The notes beneath the pieces are model-generated. The model made no database searches. It saw nothing but the letters and a program-made list of their open reading frames with translations, and had not been told where the DNA came from. The translations under genes and the position numbers were made by a program. This document shows, in pieces, positions 54,301-62,462 of a stretch of 64,000 nt of DNA. Location: the NCBI GenBank assembly GCA_963770375.1, contig CAVYPM010000006.1, positions 1 to 64,000 on the forward strand, given 5' to 3'. Source of the DNA: DASVBE01 sp963770375 (GTDB lineage: Bacteria; Actinomycetota; Actinomycetes; Streptosporangiales; Streptosporangiaceae). Positions within the stretch are counted from its first letter, which is position 1. Each line of letters starts with the position of its first letter.

Positions 54301-54749
54301 ATCGCGGCTGCAGACCCCGGATCGGCCCAGTGGAGATCGTCGATGACGAGGACGACCAGCCGTCCCCCAGCAGTCGCCTGGTTAAGTGCCCCCGCTAGTC
54401 CCGCCCCGGTCGCCAGGGCATCGTCCTTCGCGGTATCAGCAGCATGCCGCGCGGCTACCGATCCCAGCGTCTCCAGTCCGGAAAGAAGCTGTCCCACCAA
54501 CCAGTAAGGCAACCGGCTCTCAGGCTCGGCTCCGCTCACCCGCACCAGCAGCGCCCCGTCAGGCAATCGCCGGGCGAACTCGCCCAGCAAGGCCGACTTC
54601 CCCATCCCGGCATGGCCTTCGACGATCACCGTTCTGGGCTCGCCCCGGCCCGCCGCTTCAGCAGCGCAATCAAGGGTGGCTAGTTCGGACTCCCGGCCCG
54701 CAAACGGCGTGCTCCCGGCGGCCCCCGGCGATGGCGCCGACGCGATCAT
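51372..54749 (-). CDS. LuxR-family regulator with AAA-type ATPase (LAL type)
   Basis: This protein has about 1,125 residues. Near the N-terminus are TPFAGRESELATLD, Walker A EGHAGMGKSALLGEF and Walker B VVLVIDDLHWAD. A long helical, TPR-like middle with repeated tetratricopeptide-style segments follows. The C-terminus has a LuxR helix-turn-helix (LTPTELAVASLVAAGRSNRQ, ELYISIKGIEFHLRNIFAKL). LAL regulators are ATP-driven activators, often of secondary-metabolite or sugar genes. Several insertions rich in Gly/Asp/His (around the middle) are unusual. A GTG 25 codons upstream is an alternative start. Confidence 0.92.
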   Translation of the reverse strand: MIASAPSPGAAGSTPFAGRESELATLDCAAEAAGRGEPRTVIVEGHAGMGKSALLGEFARRLPDGALLVRVSGAEPESRLPYWLVGQLLSGLETLGSVAARHAADTAKDDALATGAGLAGALNQATAGGRLVVLVIDDLHWADPGSAAAILHALRRMQGGTLLLVAAARPRELGRLGGGSWSRFVAGDHRAIRLCLSGLGVPDVRALARVVGLAGLSDYSAARLVHGTAGRPGYCWAFLNEAGRRVEGASLFRPLTGDVAWVPPDIVDQVEGRAGTLSPEAYGLLEAAAVLGFSCSLTDAAEIAGLADRWKALAETTEAGLLAEGSQFGEFSQFGGLGGQVQFADRVSQLVIYRQVDPTRRRELHRRAAEISSPEQRLRHRFAAAVGPDPGLSEELERAGRRLAGDDSEVGRRLRYRFEATELESGLEAGFERTDRWLAEDGLAGANNTAGHAAGHGPRATAAELGDLVEPGGPGVDGLAAADQVMAGSGSGSVTARRTAAVWLAQAAALAADRADRDRLLLDAVELLLRCGEAAAAGELAVMITQAAPAPRRDALLGWLDLLTGRFAQAEERLTAARRADQAGLDPVSYAHATTGLLWCRLHAGRLDDAVLLGQQARETASCRLPARSAAGEVGPGHIAVADGTGDPRSHTDVHRGHESIGDDTGRQWSGQAVTWADSDGDLAIALACARRGTEAKACFGSLPAGAGEVPMGATGVLAARGIVRVMDGAFEAAVTDLLVVAGRLEAGCAVRLGGLAMGFLAEAEYQLGDWSAAAQHAGLALRLTGESGRAGELSLVHAFAALVPVSRGDWEAAAGHVEAAGKAARGSGTALGMAAWASARAGLALARGDDELALRAAQIVRDTGREEALSRLGFCPWPLLEAEALIAQGRTAEARVRLKASGYPAPDRPGMTSSAYGEPSVEPARNDSGRDGTAGTGEERRGVCQGSEVRRFTEELAALRLYGLLAADGGDAAGAAAIFAAGRGDSRAGVVPYQLAQLELAAGRGLRLLAQRPEAIAWLREARGRLVRLGAAPALAACDQELAACGVQTGREVSAATLGLTPTELAVASLVAAGRSNRQAAAELYISIKGIEFHLRNIFAKLGIRSRKDLADRLGDDADVMTLA

Positions 54750-54861
54750 CCGCCGAGCGTAACCCGGTGCCCCAAGCCCACGATGGCTCAACCGCTTGAA
54801 CCGATCCCGAGCCGGGGATGACACGATCCAGATCGCTGCGATCCCTCACGGAGACCACCCG

Positions 54862-55880
54862 ATGCCGTTACCCGCCGACCGGGCCCACGACGCTCCGCAC
54901 CAGCAACCCGATCTGCCTCAGGAACATCAGCAGGACTCCCTATCCCGCCGACTAACCACCCTCCCCGACGGCCACCCGTCCTCCCCCAACGACGAAAACG
55001 GAGCCCCCCGAAAACCAACCGTCGATCTGCGAGAGCTTGAACTGGTTGACGAAAGTAGCGACCACGAGCAAAGGCAACTGCAGTCGCCACCAGATCGGAC
55101 TGATGGTGACGGATTATCTGAGGGCCGTGACGCGAGCTCGTGGCAGGAGCGCCTCCCAGAGATGCGTGCCTTATGGGAACGCCACCTGGAACGCTGGCCC
55201 GAGAAGCCGACTCCAAGCGTCGATCGGTCGGCAGATGAGCCTGGATCGTGGCGCGGAGACAGCGGCCTGTTTCTCAGCGCAGCAGACAATAAGACGGCCG
55301 ACCGCATCCTGGACCGTGCACGCCAGACCGAGCAAAAGCTGACGGATTCCATGACGGCGATAGAAGCAGAAATCCCAGGCGCGAGCCTGGTAGGCCTGAC
55401 GCACCGCCTAAAACATGAAGATCGCTTCAAGGAAAAGGTCGCCGAGGACCTCCGGCAATGCTAAGCCACGAAGCTCAGACGATAAGTGAGCATCAGCTGA
55501 TATCCACGACATGCTTCGCTACACCTATCAACTTGCCAGCGACGGCTACACCAGCGGTTACGAAGAAGCTGTGTCGAGTCGAATCTCCAGGAAGACGGTT
55601 ACGCTTGTACTGAGCAGGAATTTCTGGGCTGATTCACAGTACAAAGGCATCAACACGCGCTGGCAAACTACCACTCGGTCAACTCTTCGAGGTCCAGTTT
55701 CACACAACGAGACAGCTTCGAAGCGAAGCAGCTGACCCATCCGGCCTACGAACGGATACGCACCAGATCTGACTACCGAAGAAGAGACGGGTGAACTTAG
55801 AGCAATTCCAACGGACTTGTGACGAGAATGTGCGCATCCAGCCGGTGCTCAGAAATCCTGAGCTTCCGACAGGAAGAGTC
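54862..55880 (+). pseudogene. Decayed toxin-like gene with RelA/SpoT-type C-terminal signatures
   Basis: The first 200 codons are open and end in SMTAIEAEIPGASLVGLTHR, then LKHEDRFKEKVAEDL. The frame then stops. Later pieces in other frames read DMLRYTYQLASDGYTSGYEE, NFWADSQYKGINTRW, GQLFEVQFHT and EAKQLTHPAYERIR. Read together, these follow the order of C-terminal domains of actinobacterial polymorphic toxins related to the RelA/SpoT fold (YKG, EVQ and the late His/Glu). At least four shifts or stops break it. The N-terminus has no recognisable export domain. GGAGA precedes the ATG. GC content is visibly lower than in flanking genes. Confidence 0.62.
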
Positions 55881-55894
55881 AGGCTTCGATGTGA

Positions 55895-56158
55895 CTAGAA
55901 GTTCACATACTATGCGATAGTTGACGCTGATCTACGATTGCAGAACCCTGCTGGAATTGTCAGGCGACGATACGAGATCAGATGGAGGTTTCAACGATGA
56001 GGCCTCTGTCATGAGACTTTACCTGGCACTTCACACCAATGATAGTCGAATGGGAGCGAGGTAAATCAACCGACGATCTTGATCAGTGATTTCAGAAGAC
56101 GACGCTGAACAGGATTATCGAGCAGGTTCCGGGATCTCTGGGGGAGCAGCCAAGCTAG
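55895..56158 (+). pseudogene. Decayed gene of a common actinobacterial hypothetical family
   Basis: Fragments in different frames read KFTYYAIVDADLRLQNPAGI followed by VRRRYEI, GFNDEASV, DFTWHFTPMIVEWERGKSTD with DLDQ, and RIIEQVPGSLGEQ. This order (YYAIVD, PAG-RRRY, DEA, then W-E, then a final I-I-E helix) matches a small hypothetical family often found next to polymorphic-toxin genes in actinobacteria. Stops and shifts break it several times, and no start codon is clear. It may have been an accessory or immunity gene of the preceding toxin-like gene. Confidence 0.5.
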
Positions 56159-56337
56159 CTGGCAATGTGACAGCCGCGCTGACGAGCCTCGAGCTCCGTC
56201 TCGTGACACGCGGGTCATAGTGGTTTATTCGCGGCGACCGGCCCGCATCGCTAGCGTTACCCCCACGCCTGGGATTTCACCCAGGACTAGTGGCCCACCA
56301 TCCGGCCGTGGGCCAGCAGCGCATGGGAGGGACCAAG

Positions 56338-56757
56338 ATGGGCGGCTTCAAGAAGTTCTTGCTCCGCGGCAATCTCGTCGACCTCGCCGTCGCGGTTGTC
56401 ATCGGCCTCGCGTTCGCAGCCCTGGTGACCGCCCTGGTGGCAGACCTGATCACCCCGCTGATCGCGGCCATCGGCGGCAAGCCGAACTTCGGCAACCTCA
56501 CCTTCACCGTCAACCACAGCAAGTTCTTCTACGGCTCCTTCATCAACGCGCTGATCTCCTTCCTGGTCATCGCCGCCGTCATCTACTTCCTCGTCGTGCT
56601 CCCGGTGACGAAGCTCCTGTCGATGTCCGACAAGGCCGAGGCCGCGACCGAGAAGGAATGCCCCGAGTGCCTGAGCAAGATCCCGCTGGCCGCCCGCCGC
56701 TGCATGTACTGCACCTCGGTGGTCGCCCCGGCCGCAGGACCCGCCGAAACCCCCTGA
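56338..56757 (+). CDS. mscL: Large-conductance mechanosensitive channel MscL
   Basis: The 139-residue protein starts MGGFKKFLLRGNLVDLAVAV, the N-terminal helix and first transmembrane pore helix. DLITPLIAAIGGKPNFGNL is the periplasmic loop start and INALISFLVIAAVIYFLVVL the second membrane helix. The C-terminus carries CPECLSKIPLAARRCMYC, a zinc-ribbon tail that many actinobacterial MscL proteins have and E. coli lacks. It opens under membrane tension to release osmolytes. GGGAGGG lies 7 bases before the chosen ATG; an in-frame ATG 5 codons earlier is less favourable. Confidence 0.96.
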   Translation: MGGFKKFLLRGNLVDLAVAVVIGLAFAALVTALVADLITPLIAAIGGKPNFGNLTFTVNHSKFFYGSFINALISFLVIAAVIYFLVVLPVTKLLSMSDKAEAATEKECPECLSKIPLAARRCMYCTSVVAPAAGPAETP

Positions 56758-56803
56758 CCCTGACACTCCACCAACCACACCCGACGCAACCGGCTCAACC
56801 GGC

Positions 56804-58510
56804 TCACTTCGCGTCGGCGTAACACTCCACCACCGCCGTCGCCATCGGGAACCGGACCGGTGTCGCGCCAAACACCAGCTGCCCCGCCTCCCGCCCGGCA
56901 GCCTCGATCGCGGCCACCACCTGGTCCGCCACCGCCGCCGGGGTGTGCACGATGACCTCGTCGTGCTGGAAGAACACCAGGTGCGGCTCCGCCGTGAGCA
57001 CCCCAGCGCCGGGAACCGGGATCTGCGCCAGCCGCCGCCGCAGCCCGGCGAGCAGCACCGCCGTCCAGTCAGCCGCGCTCGCCTGCACAACGAAGTTCCT
57101 GGTAAAACGCCCGCGCGCCCGCGACGCCGCCCCCGCCCCCGGGTCCCGTACCTCCTCGGGATCCCCCGACTCCTCGGTAATCGCCCGCCACGCCGCAGAC
57201 GGCGGCGGGCACGTCCGGCCCAGCACGGACCGCACGACCCGGCCCTCCTCGCCGGCCCGCGCCGCCGCCTCGACGTAGTTCGCCGCCCGCGGGAACCGCT
57301 GCCGGAGCACGCCAAGCAGCTGCAGCGCCTCCCCGCCGCCCCCGCCGTACATCGCGGATAGCAACGCGATCTTGGCCTTGCCCCGGTCCCCGCCAAACAC
57401 CCCCGCCAGCGCCTCATACAAATCCCCGCCGGCCGCCGCCTCAGCAAAAGCCCGGTCCCCGGCCAGCGCAGCCAGGATCCGCGGCTCGAGCTGCGCGGCG
57501 TCGGCCGCCACCAGCACCCAGCCGGGATCCGCGACAACCGCCCGCCGCAGGATCCGCGGGATCTGCAGCGCCCCGCCGCCGCGCGACGCCCATCGCCCGG
57601 ACACCACGCCGCCCACCACGTACTCCGGCCGGAACCGGCCGCCGGACACCCAGCTCTCCAGCCACGCCCAGCCGTGCGCGGCGTGCACCCGGGCCAGCTC
57701 CTTGTACTCCAGGATCAGCGCCGCCGCCGGATGATCAACCCCGCGGAGCACCGAGGACCTGGTCGAGCTGATCCGCACCCCGTCGGCCGCGAAAGCCCGC
57801 ACAACCTGCGTCGGCGAGTCCGGGTTGACCCGCCGCGTCCCGAACGCAGCGTCGATCTTGGCCGCCAGCTCGGCCAGCCGGGCCGGCCGCGCACCCGCCA
57901 GCCCAGCCGGTGCCCGCGCCCCGAGCATCCCGGCCAGCAGCGAATCATGCACGTCAGCCCGCCACGGCAGCCCGGCCAGGCTCATTTCCGCCGCAACCAG
58001 CCCGCTCGCCGACTCCGCCGCAGCCAGCAGCCCGAACCGCCCCGGATGCGGGTCCGCGGCGATCCGCCGCACCTGCGCCGCGTGCACCGCAACGACCGCA
58101 TCCAGCTCGGCCGCCGGATCGGCCGCCCCGTCGCCCGGCGGCTCGAACAGCATGCCCTGCGCCGCCGCGCCCGCCGCCCGCTCCGGCCCCGGCCCATGCC
58201 CAGCAGACCCAGCCGACCCGGCCGCCAGCGCCTCCGCTCCCTCCGACACCTCCCCATCCCGGCTGGTCAGCAGCCGCTCGATCAGCTCCAGATCATGACA
58301 CCGGTCCACCCGCCGCCCGGCCCGCAGCAACTCCGGGTACACCCGCGCCGTCGACGCCCACACCCACCGCACTGGCCCAGCCAGCTCAGCCGCCGTTACC
58401 GCAGTCAATAGATCTTTATGGATTACGGGATTTGCGTGGGCACTCCCGTCATCCAGCAACTCGCAGCTCAGCGCAGCCCCGTCCGCGCCTACCGCGACAG
58501 CCACCCGCAC
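56804..58510 (-). CDS. DNA polymerase I-family protein (3'-5' exonuclease-like plus polymerase, no 5' nuclease)
   Basis: The 568-residue protein carries polymerase family A motifs: motif A VAADAAQLEPRILAALAGD, motif B within DRGKAKIALLSAMYGGGGGE, and motif C LVFFQHDEVIVHTP. The N-terminal 200 residues correspond to a degenerate exonuclease domain, and there is no FEN-type 5' nuclease domain, so it is shorter than PolA (about 900). Proteins called bifunctional 3'-5' exonuclease/DNA polymerase in actinobacteria have this form. Its role is probably repair or translesion synthesis. It is convergent with mscL. Confidence 0.92.
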   Translation of the reverse strand: MRVAVAVGADGAALSCELLDDGSAHANPVIHKDLLTAVTAAELAGPVRWVWASTARVYPELLRAGRRVDRCHDLELIERLLTSRDGEVSEGAEALAAGSAGSAGHGPGPERAAGAAAQGMLFEPPGDGAADPAAELDAVVAVHAAQVRRIAADPHPGRFGLLAAAESASGLVAAEMSLAGLPWRADVHDSLLAGMLGARAPAGLAGARPARLAELAAKIDAAFGTRRVNPDSPTQVVRAFAADGVRISSTRSSVLRGVDHPAAALILEYKELARVHAAHGWAWLESWVSGGRFRPEYVVGGVVSGRWASRGGGALQIPRILRRAVVADPGWVLVAADAAQLEPRILAALAGDRAFAEAAAGGDLYEALAGVFGGDRGKAKIALLSAMYGGGGGEALQLLGVLRQRFPRAANYVEAAARAGEEGRVVRSVLGRTCPPPSAAWRAITEESGDPEEVRDPGAGAASRARGRFTRNFVVQASAADWTAVLLAGLRRRLAQIPVPGAGVLTAEPHLVFFQHDEVIVHTPAAVADQVVAAIEAAGREAGQLVFGATPVRFPMATAVVECYADAK

Positions 58511-59026
58511 TCTCTGATTCTCCAGCCAGGCACTGACAATCCGCCGCGCGACCCCGCACTTGCACTAGCCCAGACCAGCCCCAAAAATGCGCTGACACTA
58601 GCGAGACAGGACAGGCGAGCCTTGAAGCAGCCGGGCAGCACTGAGCCATCACCCGATGAGCACGCCAGTCGCAAGGCTGCGCCGAGCGGCTGGGCGGTCG
58701 CCGTCCTGGCTGCTGTGCGAACTAGCTGCGGCCGCCTTGGCAGCGGCTGGAGTCGTGGCGGCGAACGCTCGGCGGGCCGCGAACGCCCTGCGGGCGCGCT
58801 TAACAATCCGCCTCAATCGGGCGGGCGGGAGTGAATCCTGGGAGCCGGCCGACCCCGGCAACGTCCGATGGAAACCGCCCTATCCGGCGGGATCCGTCAA
58901 CTACGCCCCCCGACCTGGCGCTACGGCCACCGGGGCCGACCCCCCTTGTCCTGCCTTTCTGGTCGCCACAGCAAGGCCGCGGCTGGGCTGCCCTGATGCC
59001 ATGCACGGCGCCAGGTACACCCGGTC
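58511..59026. other. Intergenic region without a supportable gene
   Basis: Short open frames occur on both strands, for example 58656-58990 on plus, but none has a convincing start site or recognisable sequence. The promoter of the polymerase gene should lie at the left end. Nothing else is clear. Confidence 0.4.
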
Positions 59027-59230
59027 TTACTCCGAACGCTGCTGCGGGATCCCGGCCAGCAGGGCACGGACCTCTGTTTCCCTGTACCGGCGGTGGCCAC
59101 CCAGCGTCCGGATTGACGTCAGCTTGCCGGCCTTAGCCCAACGCGTGACGGTCTTCGGGTCGACCCGGAACATCGTTGCGACTTCCGCCGGCGTCAGAAG
59201 CGGCTCTGCTTCTGGTGTTCGTGCAGACAT
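59027..59230 (-). CDS. bldC: BldC-type MerR-like developmental regulator
   Basis: The 67-residue protein is almost the same as Streptomyces BldC as I recall it: LLTPAEVATMFRVDPKTVTR, then WAKAGKLTSIRTLGGHRRYR and ALLAGIPQQRSE. It is a stand-alone winged helix-turn-helix of the MerR type without a dimer helix. BldC binds head-to-tail arrays on DNA and delays sporulation or controls specialised metabolism in Streptomyces. In a non-differentiating host it may act more broadly. Confidence 0.96.
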   Translation of the reverse strand: MSARTPEAEPLLTPAEVATMFRVDPKTVTRWAKAGKLTSIRTLGGHRRYRETEVRALLAGIPQQRSE

Positions 59231-59484
59231 GTGTACGGCCTCTCCTCCTGGACCGGCACTGCGATCCTGCTGTGGTTTCCCCTGGCTCCATTGGAAGCCC
59301 GCCGTTGATGTCCTATATGGCCTACTCGAACCATATTGCCATCACCAGCCGTGACAAGTCGACCACCAGGAGCAAAGTTTCTGCGTGAATTACCCCGTTG
59401 GTCCACTAATCGGAGTCACGCTGCGTTATTCCAGCTATACGGAACGTCGCAACGGGCCGAATCCGAAAAGTCCATCCCCCTCCC

Positions 59485-60525
59485 TTAACTACCTGACTCA
59501 ATTGCCTCCAGTGCGCGCCATCTCGTCCGGAGACGCTGATACATGGCGGTCGCCAGTTCCAGTTCCCCGCCCGAGAGTGCACTGCACGCGGCCGCCACCT
59601 CGGCGACGGACTGATCGCCGCGCAAGGTGTCGTCGTCCATCAGCTGAACCAGGCCGCCGTAGTCCAGCTCCACCAGCGAGTGCGGGTGGAACTCCTCCAG
59701 CCAGCGGCCGATCTCCTCCAGGTCGTCCCCGATCTGCACCAGCGCCGCGGCCACCTGGGCCGCCCCCTCCAGGCCGCGCACCGACACCCGCCGGGTCGTC
59801 GCCAGGCACCGGGCCACCCGCCGCCGCGCCTGGGACATCGCGGTCGCGTAGACCAGCATCCGGGTCGCCGACGCGGTCGCCGGCCCCTTGCTCACCTCCG
59901 CCGCGCCGACGTCCGCCGCGCCCGCTGCGCCCGCCGCGCCCGCTGCACCTGCTGCGCCCTCCGCCCCGGGCGCCCCCGCTCCCGCCGCCCCCGGCGAGCC
60001 ATCCGGCGAAGCGCCCGGCCTGCTCGGCGTCCCCAGCACCAGCCACCGCTCGGCCGGCGCGAAGGGCACGAACCACGGCAGCGGCACCGACCACCCGCTG
60101 GTCTGGATGTAGACCCGCGCCGAACCGCCCTGGCTCTCCCACTTCGCGAAGTTCTCCGCCGCCGCAGCCGCCTGCCGCGGCGCGAACGCGTCCGACAGCG
60201 GCGCGGCCGCCGTCGACCGCAGCGTGCGCAGCGCCAGCCAGGACCTCAGCCGGGTCTGCCACGGGCAGATATAGGTGATGCCGTCAGCCCAGCGCACGTA
60301 GGCGTCCCCGGACTCCCGGGCCGGCACGATGACCGGCGGCCGCGCCGACAGCCGCCGCAGCTCATCGGTGTACTCCTGAGCCAGCGCGTGCGCGCGGCGC
60401 GGCCGGTCGGACGAAGCGGCATAGTTCGACCACCGAGCACGCTCATCTGCCGCAAAGGCACTCAGAGGCTCATAAATACGCAGATAGGCAGCGCACGGCA
60501 GCATATGCCGATCGTGACACGGCAC
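59485..60525 (-). CDS. Conserved hypothetical protein next to bldC
   Basis: The 346-residue protein starts near MLPCAAYLRIYEPLSAFAAD. It has WADGITYICPWQTRLRSWLA, PLPWFVPFAPAERWLVLG, ATRMLVYATAMSQARRRVAR and SLVELDYGGLVQLMDDDTLR. A low-complexity Ala/Gly/Pro insert (about residues 178-205) splits it. The gene between bldC and the valine dehydrogenase is conserved in Streptomyces-type genomes but is uncharacterised there. It is cytoplasmic by sequence. The start could be the ATG encoding MLPCAAY, seven codons in. Confidence 0.82.
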   Translation of the reverse strand: MPCHDRHMLPCAAYLRIYEPLSAFAADERARWSNYAASSDRPRRAHALAQEYTDELRRLSARPPVIVPARESGDAYVRWADGITYICPWQTRLRSWLALRTLRSTAAAPLSDAFAPRQAAAAAENFAKWESQGGSARVYIQTSGWSVPLPWFVPFAPAERWLVLGTPSRPGASPDGSPGAAGAGAPGAEGAAGAAGAAGAAGAADVGAAEVSKGPATASATRMLVYATAMSQARRRVARCLATTRRVSVRGLEGAAQVAAALVQIGDDLEEIGRWLEEFHPHSLVELDYGGLVQLMDDDTLRGDQSVAEVAAACSALSGGELELATAMYQRLRTRWRALEAIESGS

Positions 60526-60703
60526 AGGCGGCCAGCAGAAGGCTCCAGGGTTAACGAGATGGCCTCAGGCGCAAACTAGGCGCAAACGGATGGCGCGGCC
60601 CGCCCGCAAACGACGGCCCAGCCTCGCCCGCCGGCGCCCGGGCATACCCTTGACCGTGTTCAGCCGCCAAAGGCGACGGCTGCGGATCAGAGGTGTTGCT
60701 GCT

Positions 60704-61789
60704 GTGGTGAATGTGGCAAATGTCTTCGGAAGTGGCGAGAGTGGTCACGAACAGGTGGTGTTCTGCCAGGACTCCGCCACCGGGCTGCGCGCGATCATCG
60801 CGATCTTCTCCACCCAGCTCGGCCCCGCCCTGGGCGGAACCCGGTTCTACCCCTACAAGGACGAGGCCGCGGCCCTGGAGGACGTGCTCCGCCTGTCCCG
60901 GGCCATGGCCTACAAGAACGCCCTGGCCGGCCTGGACCACGGCGGCGGCAAGGCGGTCATCATCGGGGACCCCGCCCAGCTGAAGTCCGAGGCCCTCCTC
61001 CGCGCCTACGGCCGGTTCGTCGAGTCGCTGAACGGGCGCTACGTCACCGCCTGCGACGTGGGCACCTACAGCGAGGACATGGACGTCATCGCGAGAGAGT
61101 GCTCCCACGTCACCGGCCGGACCCCCGCCAACGGCGGCGCCGGCGACTCCTCCGTACTCACTGCCTACGGCGTCTACCAGGGCATGCTGGCCGCCGCCGA
61201 GCACGTGTGGGGCACCTCAGACCTGCAGGGACGCCGCGTCGCCGTCGAGGGTGTCGGCAAGGTCGGCCGCCGTCTGGTCGGGCACCTGGCCGAGGCCGGC
61301 GCCGAGATCCTGATCTGCGACGTCAGCGCCGCGGCGATCGACCGGGTCCGCGATGAGCACCCGTCCGTCCAGGTCGCCGCCAGCGCGGAAGAACTGGCCG
61401 CCGCCTCGATGGACATCTACGCCCCGTGCGCGCTCGGCGGCTCGGTCAACGACACCACCGCCGCGGGCCTGCAGGCCAGGATCATCTGCGGCGGCGCCAA
61501 CAACCAGCTCGCCCACGCCGGCCTGGAGAAGCAGCTGGCCGACCGGGGCATCGTGTACGTGCCCGACTACCTGGTCAACTCCGGCGGCGTCATCCAGGTC
61601 GCGGACGAGCTGCACGGCTTCAACTTCGACCGGGCCAAGGCCCGCGCCACCGGCATCTTCAGCACCACGCGCACCATCCTGGCCAGCGCCAGGGACGAGG
61701 GCGTGCCGCCCGCGGTGGCCGCGGACCGGCTGGCCGAGCGGCGGATCTCCGACATCGGCCGCCTGGGCCGGATCTGGCTCGGACGCTGA
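60704..61789 (+). CDS. Glu/Leu/Phe/Val dehydrogenase family, valine-dehydrogenase-like
   Basis: After a short leader the protein has HEQVVFCQDSATGLRAIIAI, ALGGTRFYPYKDEAAALEDV, then AMAYKNALAGLDHGGGKAVI with the catalytic Lys. The NAD domain has VAVEGVGKVGRRLVGHLAEA and YAPCALGGSVND. YLVNSGGVIQVADEL follows. At 361 residues it fits valine/leucine dehydrogenases, which deaminate branched-chain amino acids with NAD. The gene order bldC-hypothetical-dehydrogenase-DUF3073-purM matches that around Streptomyces vdh. The GTG start is set by similarity and by AGAGGTG upstream. Confidence 0.94.
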   Translation: MVNVANVFGSGESGHEQVVFCQDSATGLRAIIAIFSTQLGPALGGTRFYPYKDEAAALEDVLRLSRAMAYKNALAGLDHGGGKAVIIGDPAQLKSEALLRAYGRFVESLNGRYVTACDVGTYSEDMDVIARECSHVTGRTPANGGAGDSSVLTAYGVYQGMLAAAEHVWGTSDLQGRRVAVEGVGKVGRRLVGHLAEAGAEILICDVSAAAIDRVRDEHPSVQVAASAEELAAASMDIYAPCALGGSVNDTTAAGLQARIICGGANNQLAHAGLEKQLADRGIVYVPDYLVNSGGVIQVADELHGFNFDRAKARATGIFSTTRTILASARDEGVPPAVAADRLAERRISDIGRLGRIWLGR

Positions 61790-61870
61790 ACGCAGGCTGA
61801 ACGAAGGCCGGCCGGCCGCTCTGAGCCCGGCCGGCAACCGATTCATCAGCCGTTGATCGGCCCGTCCCGG

Positions 61871-62041
61871 GTGCGCGGAAGCGCTCCGCGCTCAAACCAG
61901 GTACGGTTATGTCCGTACGGAGGCTGCAAACGCGCCGCTTCCCACCCGGTGGGAGGTCGGCCGCTCTGCCCGCCGTGCACGGAACTCGCCAGCATTGGCG
62001 CGATCAAACCGCACGATGGTGCGGCGGTGACCAGGGCCTGA
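61871..62041 (+). CDS. Possible small zinc-ribbon protein
   Basis: A frame of about 56 residues contains VRLCPYGGCKRAASH and PLCPPCTELASIGA, that is C-x4-C then C-x2-C, spaced like a zinc ribbon. The start codon is uncertain (a GTG at 61871 is one option) and no strong ribosome site is visible. It lies between the dehydrogenase and DUF3073 genes. It may be a real small gene or chance. Confidence 0.35.
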   Translation: MRGSAPRSNQVRLCPYGGCKRAASHPVGGRPLCPPCTELASIGAIKPHDGAAVTRA

Positions 62042-62074
62042 CCGGGGCCACGTACGTTCGAGGGGGTCGAGCCA

Positions 62075-62299
62075 ATGGGGCGCGGCCGAGCCAAGGCCAA
62101 GCAGGTCAAGGTTGCCCGTCAGCTGAAGTACAACAGCGGCGGAACCGACCTTGACCGGCTGCGGGCCGAGCTAGGTGTCGTCACGGAAGACCAGGACGCG
62201 GAGTCGCAAGACGCCTACGCCGAACTCGGCGACCGCTACGCCGGCGACTACGACGACGGCGAGGACACCGACGACGACGAGGACCCGGACGAGTACTGA
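62075..62299 (+). CDS. DUF3073 protein
   Basis: The 74-residue protein begins MGRGRAKAKQVKVARQLKYN, a basic start, then DLDRLRAELGV and an acidic tail of Asp/Glu repeats (DDGEDTDDDEDPDEY). This is the standard DUF3073 profile, restricted to actinobacteria and usually beside purM. Function is unknown; the charged ends suggest RNA or protein binding. Confidence 0.95.
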   Translation: MGRGRAKAKQVKVARQLKYNSGGTDLDRLRAELGVVTEDQDAESQDAYAELGDRYAGDYDDGEDTDDDEDPDEY

Positions 62300-62462
62300 G
62301 GGCCGGGTATCAGGCACACGGGGTTCGCGAAGTTACCGCTGGGTGACGCGAAGCGCCTGACCACCGCCGCGGCGGTCACGTGCCCTACGATCATGCCCGC
62401 ATTTCGCGCAGCATGATTTTTAAGGATTACGGTTCCTGGGGCGCGAGCCGCACCCCCGGACA

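Noticed and set aside
54796..54824. Possible real overlap of the LuxR-type regulator start with the divergent toxin-like gene
   Set aside because: The upstream GTG start of the regulator has no ribosome site; using the later ATG (54749) and the toxin-like ATG at 54862 removes the overlap.
58656..59354. Plus-strand frame of 232 codons between the polymerase and bldC regions
   Set aside because: Its second half is antisense to bldC, it has no recognisable domain and codon use is unconvincing.
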